From Macrococcoides psychrotolerans (GTDB taxonomy: Bacteria > Bacillota > Bacilli > Staphylococcales > Staphylococcaceae), in contig NZ_CP124591.1 in the NCBI RefSeq assembly GCF_038095555.1, positions 310,001 to 374,000 of the forward strand: 64,000 bases of DNA, given 5' to 3'. Positions 48,171-57,645 of this stretch are shown one piece after another; within the stretch, counting starts at the first letter, position 1; each line of letters begins with the position of its first letter. The notes under the pieces were generated by a model that searched no databases, had not been told where the DNA came from, and saw only the letters and a program-made list of their open reading frames with translations. The position numbers and the translations under genes were made by a program.

Positions 48171-48894
48171 AGTACTGATTGTTGATGATGAGCGGATGAT
48201 ACGTGAAGGATTAAAGTCATCCATTGACTGGCAGAAACTGATGTTTAGTGATGTATATCTTGCAAAGGACGGCATAGAAGGTCAAGATATGATATTACAG
48301 TATGAACCAGATCTTGTCATTACAGATATTAAGATGCCGCGTATGAATGGTATTGAAATGATGGAAGCGACACGTCAAATTGATTATGAGAAGCTGATCT
48401 TATCAAGTTATGATGACTTTGAGTATGCTAAAGCAGCGATACAGTTCAAAGTCGTAGATTACCTGCTTAAACCGATCGATGAAGATGAGCTCAATACCTT
48501 GCTGCAAACCATCGTAAAAACATTCAAAACAACAAAGCGTACAGTGCCTGAAATATTGAGGCCGGTATTAATGACAGACTTTGATAATTACTACATTAAT
48601 CAGGCAGTTCACTTTATCAAGGCTAATATACAAGCTGAACTTGATAACGAGATTATCGCGAACGAACTCGACATTAGTACATCATACTTAATGCGTACTT
48701 TTAAGCAGTTTACCGGAATAACGATTAATGATTTTATAAACCGTTATCGTGTATATCGCTCGCTTGATCTGCTTGAAAAACATCTTAAAATCTATGAAGT
48801 CTCTGAACAAGTAGGCTATAACGAATATAAAGCATTCAACTATAACTTCCATAAATACTTGAAGATGACACCAAATCAATATATGAAATCATAA
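48163..48894 (+). CDS. hptR: AraC-type response regulator HptR
   Basis: 243-residue regulator. The receiver domain has D9-D10 and phospho-Asp in DLVITDIKMPRMNG (D55), K in DYLLKPIDEDE, and the C-terminal AraC HTH (~140-243) has IIANELDISTSYLMRTFKQFTGITINDFI and VSEQVGYNEYKAFNYNFHKYLKMTPNQY. It should activate uhpT, which lies just beyond a terminator on the other strand. GGAGG precedes the ATG. Confidence 0.9.
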   Translation: MYKVLIVDDERMIREGLKSSIDWQKLMFSDVYLAKDGIEGQDMILQYEPDLVITDIKMPRMNGIEMMEATRQIDYEKLILSSYDDFEYAKAAIQFKVVDYLLKPIDEDELNTLLQTIVKTFKTTKRTVPEILRPVLMTDFDNYYINQAVHFIKANIQAELDNEIIANELDISTSYLMRTFKQFTGITINDFINRYRVYRSLDLLEKHLKIYEVSEQVGYNEYKAFNYNFHKYLKMTPNQYMKS

Positions 48895-48926
48895 AAAAAG
48901 TCGAGACGCTTGTCTCGACTTTTTTT
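48893..48926. terminator. Bidirectional terminator hptR / uhpT
   Basis: AAAAAAAGTCGAGAC / GTCTCGACTTTTTTT with a 4-nt loop. Confidence 0.93.
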
Positions 48927-50316
48927 ATGATTTCATCTTACTTTCTAACTTTCTAATCTTTTTTTCTTCCGCTACAGCAACGATACTTAGTAATATCATA
49001 CCAAGAATCAGCGCCGCATAGAACACGATAAATACATCCGTCCAGCCATGTAATACATATCCAAAGACATTTAATCCCTTACTTTCTGGGTCAGCGATCA
49101 TCGCTAAACCAATCTTAGCCATCGAGTCACCGAAGAGGTAACCGAATGTACCAGTCATACCGTTGGCTACACTGATCGCACGTTTCGGTACAAATCCTAC
49201 GAGAGAGACACCGATCAACAGCTGAGGACCGAATATTAATGCACCAAGACCGAACAATGAGGCATTGACCATACCGACACTTGTCGCGTTCTTGTAGAAC
49301 ATTACAACAAACACAATGAGAAACATACACATAATTGCAACGAGTGCACGACGACCTTTCAATAAATCAGAAACGTAACCCCACATCAAGCTTGCAATTA
49401 AAGCGCCAATTTCAAAGTAAAAAATAGTATTCACTGCATCTCCTGCATTGAATCCAAGATGCTCAGTCACATATAATGGTGCCCAGTTATCAATACCGAT
49501 ACGCACAATATATACGAATATATTAGAAACACATAGAATCCAGATGATCGGATTCTTAAGGATATATGTCTTGAATATCTCCCACTTCGTCATATCCTGA
49601 GATGCAATATTCTCCTCGTCCACAGGTTCTTCGAAGATATCTTCACAGCGATTCCATCCTAACTCTTCAGGATCATCCTTACCGATGAAGAGTGTGACGA
49701 TACCGATGATTAAAGCGATGATACTAGGGAAGATGAACATTCCGATAACATTACCGTGGAAGAACATGTTCGCACCCCATAATGCAAGACCCCCTGCAAT
49801 GGCACCACCAATATTATGTGAAGCATTCCAGAAACCGAGATAACGCCCACGCTTTGTTCTTGGGGCCCATCTGGAAATTGTAGAATAACTTGCCGGACCA
49901 CCGACAGATTGGAACATACCGTTTAATCCCCATAACACAATCAAGAAACCGATCGCTGAACCGAAGTAACTCAGCGTGAATCCCATAATCAGTACAATGA
50001 TAGACGACATAATCAGTAAGAACGAAATAATACGTTTCGTATTTCTACCATCGATCATGTAACCGATTAATGATTTACCAAGGCCATAAGTGATACTGAA
50101 TGCAAGACCGATGTAACCGAGCTGTAAAGTTGTGATACCAAGTTCTTCTTTTAACATCGGTTGTGCAGCTTTGAAGTTGTTTCGGATTAAATACATTGAC
50201 ATGTAAGCAAAGAATACAACGAAGAAAGCCTTTAAAAATTGTTTACGCCATTCCTTTCTCTGAACAGGAATAGGGATCCCTTTATTAGGAATCTTCTGGA
50301 TATCAAAAAAGTTCAT
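48925..50316 (-). CDS. uhpT: Hexose-6-phosphate:phosphate antiporter UhpT
   Basis: 463-residue organophosphate:Pi antiporter (MFS). The OPA signature follows TM1: YLIRNNFKAAQPML, later GYMIDGRNTKR (motif A), FWNASHNIGGAIAGG (~TM4-5) and DPEELGWNRCEDIFEEP in the central loop. Imports glucose-6-P (and fosfomycin) in exchange for phosphate. ATG 50316 follows AGGAGGCG; the longer frame to 50355 crosses the promoter. Convergent with hptR, its likely activator. Confidence 0.93.
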   Translation of the reverse strand: MNFFDIQKIPNKGIPIPVQRKEWRKQFLKAFFVVFFAYMSMYLIRNNFKAAQPMLKEELGITTLQLGYIGLAFSITYGLGKSLIGYMIDGRNTKRIISFLLIMSSIIVLIMGFTLSYFGSAIGFLIVLWGLNGMFQSVGGPASYSTISRWAPRTKRGRYLGFWNASHNIGGAIAGGLALWGANMFFHGNVIGMFIFPSIIALIIGIVTLFIGKDDPEELGWNRCEDIFEEPVDEENIASQDMTKWEIFKTYILKNPIIWILCVSNIFVYIVRIGIDNWAPLYVTEHLGFNAGDAVNTIFYFEIGALIASLMWGYVSDLLKGRRALVAIMCMFLIVFVVMFYKNATSVGMVNASLFGLGALIFGPQLLIGVSLVGFVPKRAISVANGMTGTFGYLFGDSMAKIGLAMIADPESKGLNVFGYVLHGWTDVFIVFYAALILGMILLSIVAVAEEKKIRKLESKMKS

Positions 50317-50357
50317 AAATACGCGCCTCCTTTTATTTGTCTTCAGTGTAATCAATT

Positions 50358-50372
50358 ATGAAAACGTTTAAT
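50358..50372. promoter_or_regulatory. Possible cre (CcpA) site upstream of uhpT
   Basis: ATGAAAACGTTTAAT matches the cre pattern WTGNAANCGNWNNCW except for one position. It lies ~42-56 bp before the uhpT start, within the likely promoter. One match on sequence alone is weak evidence. Confidence 0.4.
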
Positions 50373-50497
50373 ATACGATAAAATATTATTTTGTCTGAAG
50401 GAGTGAACGAAATGAGCCTTCGATGACATAAAATCCTGTAAATATAAAGGATGCCCTCCCTATAATGAAGTTAAATTTATAGGAGAGGTTGAGAGAA

Positions 50498-51436
50498 ATG
50501 ACATTAATGATACAACCAGTATTCAAAGAACGCATCTGGGGTGGCAGGCATTTGAAGGAATTTGGATATGAGATTCCGAATGATAAAACAGGGGAGTGCT
50601 GGGGTATTTCAGCACATGAGAATGGTCCGAATATGATTGTGAACGGAGAACATGAAGGCAAGACATTAAAAGAGTTGTGGGAAGAAAACACAGGACTATT
50701 TGGCGTTCAAACGACAGATAAGTTCCCACTCCTTACAAAGATTCTTGATGCGAATGACGAATTATCAGTGCAGGTCCATCCAGATGATGCATATGCACAA
50801 GTACATGAGAACGGAGAACTCGGTAAGACAGAATGCTGGTATATCATCGACTGCGATGAAGACGCTGAAATCATCTACGGGCATAATGCGAAAGACAAAG
50901 CCGAGCTGGAGAATATGATACATGAGGGCAAATGGAATCAACTTTTTAATTCCATTAAAGTCAAACCAGGGGACTTCTTCTATGTGCCTAGTGGAACAGT
51001 TCATGCAATCGGTAAAGGCATCCGTATATTAGAGACACAGCAGAATTCGGATACAACATACCGCATCTATGATTATGACCGTACGGATAAGGACGGTCAT
51101 AAACGCGAGCTGCATATTGAGCAAAGTATTGATGTAATTTCTTTTAATGAAGATAATTCAGGCACAGAAGCGGAAGTTACTGAAGTACAGGGAAATGTCA
51201 TTAGAACATATATCTCTAACAGTTTCTTTACAGTGAAACAGCTACTGATAGAAGACCATTATGAATATACGAAACAACAAGACTACACATTGATGAGCGT
51301 GCTATCAGGTGAAGGAACGCTAACTGCTGACGGACAAGTCTATACAATCAGAAAAGGCGATCATTTTATTCTGACGACTGAAGATAAGGAAATTAAGCTC
51401 CAAGGTAAACTCGATATTATTGAGAGCTATGTATAG
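50498..51436 (+). CDS. manA: Mannose-6-phosphate isomerase, class I
   Basis: 312-residue zinc enzyme interconverting mannose-6-P and fructose-6-P. Zn ligands appear in SVQVHPDDAYA (~93-103), GKTECWYII (Glu, ~112) and YVPSGTVHAIG (His, ~170); RILETQQNSDTTYRIYDYDR is the family active-site strand. ATG 50498 follows AGGAGAGG by ~10 nt. Monocistronic, ends before the SAM riboswitch. Confidence 0.93.
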   Translation: MTLMIQPVFKERIWGGRHLKEFGYEIPNDKTGECWGISAHENGPNMIVNGEHEGKTLKELWEENTGLFGVQTTDKFPLLTKILDANDELSVQVHPDDAYAQVHENGELGKTECWYIIDCDEDAEIIYGHNAKDKAELENMIHEGKWNQLFNSIKVKPGDFFYVPSGTVHAIGKGIRILETQQNSDTTYRIYDYDRTDKDGHKRELHIEQSIDVISFNEDNSGTEAEVTEVQGNVIRTYISNSFFTVKQLLIEDHYEYTKQQDYTLMSVLSGEGTLTADGQVYTIRKGDHFILTTEDKEIKLQGKLDIIESYV

Positions 51437-51504
51437 TATTTAGGCGTATAAATAATGCGTTGACCTTTTGAAAACACTAATGTATGATTAATATCAACTA
51501 AATA

Positions 51505-51642
51505 ACTTATACAGAGAGATGGAGGGAATTGGCCCTGTGAAATCTCAGCAACCGGCGTTTGCACGGTGCTAAATCCAACAGGTGATTCCTGAAATATGAG
51601 TGTAGACTTTATACCCTTCTTTTTCAGAAGGGTATTTTTTTT
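51505..51642 (+). ncRNA. SAM-I (S-box) riboswitch with terminator
   Basis: Aptamer landmarks in order: CTTATACAGAGAGATGGAGG, GAATTGGCCCTGTGAAATC, CAGCAACCGGC, CGGTGCTAAATCCAACAGG, then the closing helix strand GAAATATGAG to ~51600. The expression platform is a Rho-independent hairpin ATACCCTTCT / AGAAGGGTAT with eight Ts (51611-51642), 15 bp before mmuP. High SAM should stop transcription of the S-methylmethionine genes. Confidence 0.95.
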
Positions 51643-51656
51643 ATGGAGGGATAGAT

Positions 51657-52997
51657 ATGTCAAATGGTTTCAGAAGAGGAATGGAAGCACGTCATGTGAT
51701 GATGCTGAGTTTCGGAGGTGTCATCGGCACAGGGTTATTCTTAAGTACAGGGTACACATTACAGCAGGCAGGGCCTATCGGAACAGTGGTGAGCTATGTT
51801 ATTGGTGCACTGCTTGTTTATATCGTGATGAAATGCATGGGTGCTCTAGCAGTAGCACACCCCGATGTTGGAGGATTTCATACGTATGCGAATATTTATA
51901 TTCATCAGTCGATAGGGCATGTCGTTGCCTGGAGCTACTGGCTATGCTGGACGATTGCGCTGGGATCCGAAATAACTGCGGGTGGTATCTTATTTCAGAA
52001 ATGGTTTCCGGATTTTCCGGTATGGTTGTTCAGTCTGGTATTCATCCTCGTGATTGTCGGGATAAACTTTACGACAAGTAAGATGTATGGTGAAACAGAG
52101 TTCTGGCTATCACTGATTAAAGTAATTGCCATCATTGCGTTTATTATTATTGGCTTATTAATATTATTCAATGTCGTACCGTCTGACTTAAAGCCGGTCA
52201 CTTCAAGTGAGAAGCTATTTGATGTACCGAATGGATTATTCGGCATCTTTATTACGATGCTTGCGGTAAACTATGCGTTCAGTGGGACGGAGCTCATTGC
52301 GATAGCAGCGGGAGAGACGAAGCATCCTGAGAACGTAATACCGAAAACCATTCGCTCGACAGTATGGAGACTCGGGTTACTATTTATCGGGACCATCGTG
52401 ATCATGGTCTTACTCTTACCAACGGATCAAGCGAGCTTACTCGAAAGTCCATTTGTTTCGATATTGGATAGCGTCGGAATTCCTTATGCCGGAGATATTA
52501 TGAACTTCGTTATATTGACGGCATTGCTGTCAGCAGCAAATTCAGGACTTTATGCATCCAGCAGAATGTTATGGAGCCTATCAGAGCAAGATAATGTATT
52601 ACCAATCGCAAGAAAGCTGAATAAGAACGGTATGCCGGTTAACGCGACAATCATTAGTTTAGCTGGAGCATTACTCAGCCTGTTATCAAGTGTGATTGCA
52701 CCGACGACTGTCTATTTAGTACTGGTCTCTGTTGCAGGATTTGCCGTAGTCGTTGTATGGATGAGCATCTGTGTGGCGAGGTTCAATCAATTAAGAAGAG
52801 AAGGTGTTACACAACGTACAGCATATATCCTACCGGTAGCAGGATTTGCATTATGTCTTATTTCTACAATCGGCGTACTCTTTGACCCGAACCAAAGACT
52901 TGCGACACTGATTGGATTACCATTCTGTATTATCGTCGGACTAATTCATTATTTCCTGAAGAAGAAAGGGGCACATATTCATGCAGCTACGAGATAA
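51657..52997 (+). CDS. mmuP: S-methylmethionine permease, APC family
   Basis: 446-residue, 12-helix amino-acid transporter. APC motif near the N-terminus: RHVMMLSFGGVIGTGLFLSTG, later FSGTELIAIAAGETKHPENVIPK (~TM6-loop). Specificity for S-methylmethionine is inferred from the SAM riboswitch in front and mmuM behind. ATG 51657 after GGAGGGA. Overlaps mmuM by 17 nt. Confidence 0.85.
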   Translation: MSNGFRRGMEARHVMMLSFGGVIGTGLFLSTGYTLQQAGPIGTVVSYVIGALLVYIVMKCMGALAVAHPDVGGFHTYANIYIHQSIGHVVAWSYWLCWTIALGSEITAGGILFQKWFPDFPVWLFSLVFILVIVGINFTTSKMYGETEFWLSLIKVIAIIAFIIIGLLILFNVVPSDLKPVTSSEKLFDVPNGLFGIFITMLAVNYAFSGTELIAIAAGETKHPENVIPKTIRSTVWRLGLLFIGTIVIMVLLLPTDQASLLESPFVSILDSVGIPYAGDIMNFVILTALLSAANSGLYASSRMLWSLSEQDNVLPIARKLNKNGMPVNATIISLAGALLSLLSSVIAPTTVYLVLVSVAGFAVVVVWMSICVARFNQLRREGVTQRTAYILPVAGFALCLISTIGVLFDPNQRLATLIGLPFCIIVGLIHYFLKKKGAHIHAATR

Positions 52998-53868
52998 GTT
53001 ACAGCAAGACATCGTAATATTAGACGGAGGCTTTGGAACGACTGTAGAACAATTCGGATACGATGTGAAACACGAACTATGGTCATCGAACTTAATCCAG
53101 TCCCATCCGGAAGCGGTGTATAAGGTCCATAAAGCATTCGTAGATAGCGGTGCAGAGATTATACTGACCAATACGTATCAGGCATCTGTACAATCATTCT
53201 TAAATATTGGCATTGATAGAGAAACAGCACGCACATATTTAGCGAAAGCGGTGGAACTCGCAACGCGCGCAGCAGGCAATCGAGCAATCGTTGCAGGATC
53301 ACTTGGGCCGTATGGTGCGATGCTCGGTAATGGCTCAGAGTATACAGGGGACTATGAAGAAACTGAAGCTGATTATATTCAGTATCATAAAGAACGACTA
53401 GATATACTAATCGAAACAGGTATAAGTGTCTTTGCGTTTGAGACCATCCCTAACATAGAAGAAATTAAAGCAGTGAGAACACTGCTGCTTGATTATCCAC
53501 ATATTGAGACATGGATTTCAGTGACACTGAAAGATCATGATCATCTGTCAGATGGCACACCACTTGAAGCAGTGATTGAAGTAGTGAATGAGATTGAAAA
53601 TGTATTAGCATTCGGTGTGAACTGTACGAGCGTGAACGTCATCGATGCAGCAGTGGATAAGTTGATCACACTAAGTGACAAGTCGTTAATACTCTACCCT
53701 AATAGTGGACGTCAATATGATGCAGTTCACAAAGTATGGATTGATCGGGAGGATGCATCGCTTGTTGAAGCGGCACCACGCTGGAAAGAAAAAGGAGTGA
53801 AGATTATCGGCGGATGCTGTCAGGTAGGGCCGGGGGAGATAAAGGAACTCGGGACTGCTTTAAAATAG
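52981..53868 (+). CDS. mmuM: Homocysteine S-methyltransferase
   Basis: 295-residue zinc enzyme that methylates homocysteine with S-methylmethionine, giving methionine. N-terminal VILDGGFGTTVEQFG, ILTNTYQAS, and the three Zn Cys in FGVNCTS (~217) and IGGCCQVGP (~281-282). ATG lies inside the 3' end of mmuP, showing translational coupling. Under SAM-riboswitch control with mmuP. Confidence 0.94.
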   Translation: MQLRDKLQQDIVILDGGFGTTVEQFGYDVKHELWSSNLIQSHPEAVYKVHKAFVDSGAEIILTNTYQASVQSFLNIGIDRETARTYLAKAVELATRAAGNRAIVAGSLGPYGAMLGNGSEYTGDYEETEADYIQYHKERLDILIETGISVFAFETIPNIEEIKAVRTLLLDYPHIETWISVTLKDHDHLSDGTPLEAVIEVVNEIENVLAFGVNCTSVNVIDAAVDKLITLSDKSLILYPNSGRQYDAVHKVWIDREDASLVEAAPRWKEKGVKIIGGCCQVGPGEIKELGTALK

Positions 53869-53975
53869 AAGTTAATATACAAATAATTAAATATAATAAA
53901 GAAATAATAATAGTGTATCTTGATAACCTTATTTTGTATATAATAATACAAAATATACAAAATAAGGAGAATATC

Positions 53976-54554
53976 ATGAAACGTTTGAGAAATTTATTTA
54001 TTGCACTGATTGCTGTACTTTCAATAATCAGTATTTCAACACCGGCAAATGCTGCAGGATACTACTATAAGTACAATGGGTATAGTGGTAATAACTATCA
54101 ATTTGTAAAGTCTAAGGCATTTATTAATGCGGTGAAGAAGGGTAAAGTCACTGTTAATGGAAAGACGGTTGTCAATAAGGTACCTATGGAATCAGTCGAC
54201 AAATCATCAGAGACAATAATGACGTATAGTCTTGAGAACAAAAAGATTAAATCGAAATATATTCAAAGAAAGTATGATAGCGTATTCTTCCTGAATGATC
54301 ATCTAAAGACGTACGCAATTATAATGCCCGTTAAAAAAGGTAAGATTACGAAACAACAATTTATCAAAATGTATGGTAAAAACTATGCTGAAGTGCAAGT
54401 AATCGATAATGAAATAAGTGTATATTATAAATTCAAAAATCATTACTTTGAAGGTGCTTTTAATAAAAAGAATCAACTGATTGCTGTCTCGATGAGTTCG
54501 CATATTGGCGGACAATTCGGCAAAGAATTTGACCAAATGATATTTGGGAAATAA
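53976..54554 (+). CDS. Small secreted protein, unknown
   Basis: 192 residues with a Sec signal peptide (KR..LFIALIAVLSIISISTPANA, cleavage after ANA near 29). The mature part begins AGYYYKYNGYSGNNYQFVKS and is Lys/Tyr-rich and basic; no domain recognised. A staphylococcal-type secreted factor of similar layout is possible. ATG 53976 follows AAGGAGA; the frame upstream to 53814 overlaps mmuM and is spurious. Its own terminator follows. Confidence 0.7.
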   Translation: MKRLRNLFIALIAVLSIISISTPANAAGYYYKYNGYSGNNYQFVKSKAFINAVKKGKVTVNGKTVVNKVPMESVDKSSETIMTYSLENKKIKSKYIQRKYDSVFFLNDHLKTYAIIMPVKKGKITKQQFIKMYGKNYAEVQVIDNEISVYYKFKNHYFEGAFNKKNQLIAVSMSSHIGGQFGKEFDQMIFGK

Positions 54555-54558
54555 TATG

Positions 54559-54600
54559 AAAATGCTGCAGTGTCTATGCTATAGATCTGCAGCATTTTCA
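54559..54600 (+). terminator. Terminator after secreted-protein gene
   Basis: AAAATGCTGCAG / CTGCAGCATTTT with a 16-nt loop. Confidence 0.82.
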
Positions 54601-54672
54601 CTATATCATTTGCAGACACCATCTTAAAATTTGATAAGTAGTATAATGAAAGAAAAACTTATGAGGTGTGCT

Positions 54673-55572
54673 ATGGACAAATGCTTAATTATTGGATCAA
54701 CAGTCTGTGACGTAGTGATTAATGTAGATCAGCTACCGACGACAGCAGGTGACGTACATATATCAAATCAGACGATGGCACTTGGTGGATGTGCATACAA
54801 TGTAGTGTCAGTATTACATCATCTAGGTGTGCCTTATACATTTGTATCCCCTGTGGGCACAGGAATGTACGGGGAGTTTGTCGCACGTGAGCTGGAGAAG
54901 CAAGGGATACAAACTGAAGTACGCGTCGAGGGAGAGAACGGATGCTGCTATTGTTTCGTTGAACATCATGGCGAACGTACATTTATGTCGCATCACGGTG
55001 TAGAGTATACGTTTAATCCACAATGGTTAGACGGTTTGAATTTAGATGATTACAAGTATGTTTATATATGCGGGCTAGAAATTGAAGAACGTGATGGAGA
55101 GCAGTTGATTGATACGTTAAGCAATGTTGATGCAACAATCATCTTCGCACCAGGACCACGCGGGAACTTGATTCCTCAAGAACGTATGGAACGCGTGTAT
55201 CAACTCTCACCGATTGTACACTTGAATGAACAGGAGATTAAGGAGCAAACAGGTTGTGACACGGTTGAAGCGGCACTTGAAGTATTGTATGAGAAGACTC
55301 ATAACAAGATTGTCGTAACACAAGGAGCGCAAGGTGCAATGACATATGACGGTATAATCACGCATGTGCCGGGAGAAAGCGTGAGAGTTAAAGATACGAT
55401 TGGTGCTGGAGACAGCCATGCAGGTGCATTTATATCGAGCCTTGCTAAAGGAATGGATGACAAATCTGCACTGACATTCGCAAACAAAGTCGCAGCACAA
55501 GTAGTACAAGTGAGTGGGGTTGGATTGAGTGATGAGGTGTGGGGAAGAATGAAAAACTATAAAATTTACTAA
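54673..55572 (+). CDS. PfkB-family carbohydrate kinase
   Basis: 299-residue sugar/nucleoside kinase. The first PfkB signature region ALGGCAYNVVSVLHHLG (~37-53) and the second, DTIGAGDSHAGAF (~252-264, catalytic Asp of GAGD), are clear. Substrate unknown. ATG 54673 follows GAGGTG. It is the last core-like gene before the AT-rich accessory block. Confidence 0.85.
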   Translation: MDKCLIIGSTVCDVVINVDQLPTTAGDVHISNQTMALGGCAYNVVSVLHHLGVPYTFVSPVGTGMYGEFVARELEKQGIQTEVRVEGENGCCYCFVEHHGERTFMSHHGVEYTFNPQWLDGLNLDDYKYVYICGLEIEERDGEQLIDTLSNVDATIIFAPGPRGNLIPQERMERVYQLSPIVHLNEQEIKEQTGCDTVEAALEVLYEKTHNKIVVTQGAQGAMTYDGIITHVPGESVRVKDTIGAGDSHAGAFISSLAKGMDDKSALTFANKVAAQVVQVSGVGLSDEVWGRMKNYKIY

Positions 55573-55654
55573 TGGGAAAATTATCAAATAGTAGTTGATC
55601 AAAGTAGTATTATATGATCCAATAAAGTAAATATATTTATTGAGGTGATTTAAT

Positions 55655-57496
55655 ATGCATGAAATAACTTCAGAAATGATTTCATTAGGTCAATTATTAC
55701 TTGATGATAACAAATTGTTTTATATTCCAGAATTCCAAAGAGATTTTGTATGGAAAGATGAACAGGCAAGGGAATTAATTAATGATTTAAAAGAAGACAC
55801 AGATGGATTTATAAAAGATAATGATGATTTACAAGGATATTTACTAGGAAATATTGTATTAATTGAAAATGATAAAAAACGTTATCTTGTAATTGATGGT
55901 CAACAAAGATTAACAACTTTGACATTACTTTTTAAAGTTTTATATGAAAGAATAGATAGCATAATTGAAAGATCAGAAGGTAAGGAAAGAGACAGGTGGT
56001 TAAAAAGAATTGGTCAAATAAGTAATGGTTATCAGGTTGTAGATGATGAAGATAACTTTAAAGGATTAAGAATTATTCATGATGAAGGATTGACATTTGG
56101 CGGATTTTACAGAGACTTAATAACTGACAAAATATCTGAAGATACTTTAATTATTAGTGATTCAGATAATAATATAAGGGAAGTGTATAATACGTTATCT
56201 GATGAATTATCTAATCTTAATGACGCACAAATGAGTAAATTTATCTCTTATATTAAAAATAAAGTGAAGTTAATAGTAACAACTGCACCTTCTGAAGGTA
56301 AGGCTTTTCAGTTATTTGAAGTATTAAATGATCGTGGTCGTTCATTAGAACCAATGGATTTAGTAAAAAATACATTTTTAAAAATCATAAGACAAAGTGG
56401 TTATAGTGATGAAGATGTTAAAATACTCAATATGAATTGGAAAGAGTTTATAGAGAACCTTCAAATAACGCCTAAAAAGAAAATAGCATCATCTATATTT
56501 ATGAAACATTTTATAGGTTATGAATATAATAAAAATATAAAACAAGATCGATTATTCGATTTTTTTAAGAATCATTTAAAATTATCAGGAGATGACATTA
56601 TCTCTCTAGTTAAAAAAATAAATAGATATTCTAAAATATATACATCAATAGAAAAAAATTCACTCGAGAATTATTATTTAAAAGATAATCAAGATATGTT
56701 TCTTATTTTTAAGCAATTTGGAATAAAACAATTTCATCCTATACTAATGAGTTTCTATGATGCTCCTGAAGATATAAAGACAGAAGTTGCTGATTTATGT
56801 TGTAGATATGGAGCATCGATTATCTTTTCATCTACACAAACAAATGTGATTGAAAAAGAAATGGTAAATATTATAGGGAAGATAAAGAGTAGAAAAACTT
56901 TTCAGGAAAAGTATGAATCTTTGAGGAGTCATATACAATCATTAATAAATAACAATTCTGAAAAATTAGTTACCAATATTGGAAAAAATAATTTTATTAA
57001 TTCCACTGGAGGTACTCAAAAAAAGGTAAGAGATATGATGTATTTTATAGAATTGAAATTCAATAATAACACTCTTATTATTAGGCCTCCTAAGGGTAAA
57101 AGAATAACGATAGAACATATTTTGGCAAAGAAAACGGAAATAAACGATATGAATATTTATGGTTTTAATGATACTGATGAAATGAATAGGCACCTTAATC
57201 GAATTGGAAACCTAACTTTATTATATCATGATGAAAATACATCGATTGGAACAAGACAGTTTATAGAAAAATATGATACATACTTAAAATCTGACTTTAT
57301 AGTTACTAAGTCAATTGTTACGAAACTTGAAACCACAATTAAAAATGGTGCAGAGACTGAAAGAATTAAGTTGTTGAATGAACACCAGCCGCAATATTTA
57401 AAAAATGAAAAATGGACGAAAGAATTAATTGAATTAAGAAGTAATAAAATTTCATGTTTAGTAGATTTAATAATTAAAGGCAGTATAACAAAATAG
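55655..57496 (+). CDS. GmrSD-type restriction protein (DUF262 + DUF1524)
   Basis: 613-residue single-chain protein. The N-terminal DUF262 ParB-like NTPase domain has IPEFQRDFVW (24-33), VIDGQQRLTTL (79-89) and FEVLNDRGRSLEPMDLVKN (~225). The C-terminal DUF1524 HNH-type nuclease has ITIEHILAKK (~485) and NRIGNLTLLYHDENTSIG...FIEK (~513-535). GmrSD enzymes cut glucosyl-hydroxymethylcytosine phage DNA; other members have other modified-DNA targets. GAGGTG precedes the ATG. It is markedly AT-rich compared with pfkB upstream, so probably acquired. Confidence 0.88.
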   Translation: MHEITSEMISLGQLLLDDNKLFYIPEFQRDFVWKDEQARELINDLKEDTDGFIKDNDDLQGYLLGNIVLIENDKKRYLVIDGQQRLTTLTLLFKVLYERIDSIIERSEGKERDRWLKRIGQISNGYQVVDDEDNFKGLRIIHDEGLTFGGFYRDLITDKISEDTLIISDSDNNIREVYNTLSDELSNLNDAQMSKFISYIKNKVKLIVTTAPSEGKAFQLFEVLNDRGRSLEPMDLVKNTFLKIIRQSGYSDEDVKILNMNWKEFIENLQITPKKKIASSIFMKHFIGYEYNKNIKQDRLFDFFKNHLKLSGDDIISLVKKINRYSKIYTSIEKNSLENYYLKDNQDMFLIFKQFGIKQFHPILMSFYDAPEDIKTEVADLCCRYGASIIFSSTQTNVIEKEMVNIIGKIKSRKTFQEKYESLRSHIQSLINNNSEKLVTNIGKNNFINSTGGTQKKVRDMMYFIELKFNNNTLIIRPPKGKRITIEHILAKKTEINDMNIYGFNDTDEMNRHLNRIGNLTLLYHDENTSIGTRQFIEKYDTYLKSDFIVTKSIVTKLETTIKNGAETERIKLLNEHQPQYLKNEKWTKELIELRSNKISCLVDLIIKGSITK

Positions 57497-57523
57497 TTAA
57501 TACATTTATTTTATGATTCCATG

Positions 57524-57560
57524 AAAATATTCCTAACTTCAAAAGTTGGGAATATTTTTA
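57524..57560 (+). terminator. Terminator between GmrSD-type and helicase genes
   Basis: AAAATATTCCTAACTT / AAGTTGGGAATATTTTT (one G-U) with a 2-nt to 4-nt loop; separates two transcripts. Confidence 0.82.
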
Positions 57561-57607
57561 TAAATTAATCAATAAATCATATTTGAATCATGAAATAATA
57601 CATTCTT

Positions 57608-57616
57608 TGCTATAAT
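57608..57616 (+). promoter_or_regulatory. Extended -10 promoter of helicase-mazG operon
   Basis: TGCTATAAT, 30 bp before the helicase ATG; no clear -35. Confidence 0.5.
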
Positions 57617-57645
57617 TATATTAACTAATTGTAAGGAGTACATAG

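Noticed and set aside
51596..52081. 161-codon frame overlapping mmuP
   Set aside because: Out-of-frame shadow of mmuP that begins inside the SAM riboswitch; Cys/Arg-rich composition is typical of a non-coding frame.
53814..53975. Long N-terminal extension of the secreted protein
   Set aside because: It overlaps mmuM, while ATG 53976 has a good RBS and starts a signal peptide.
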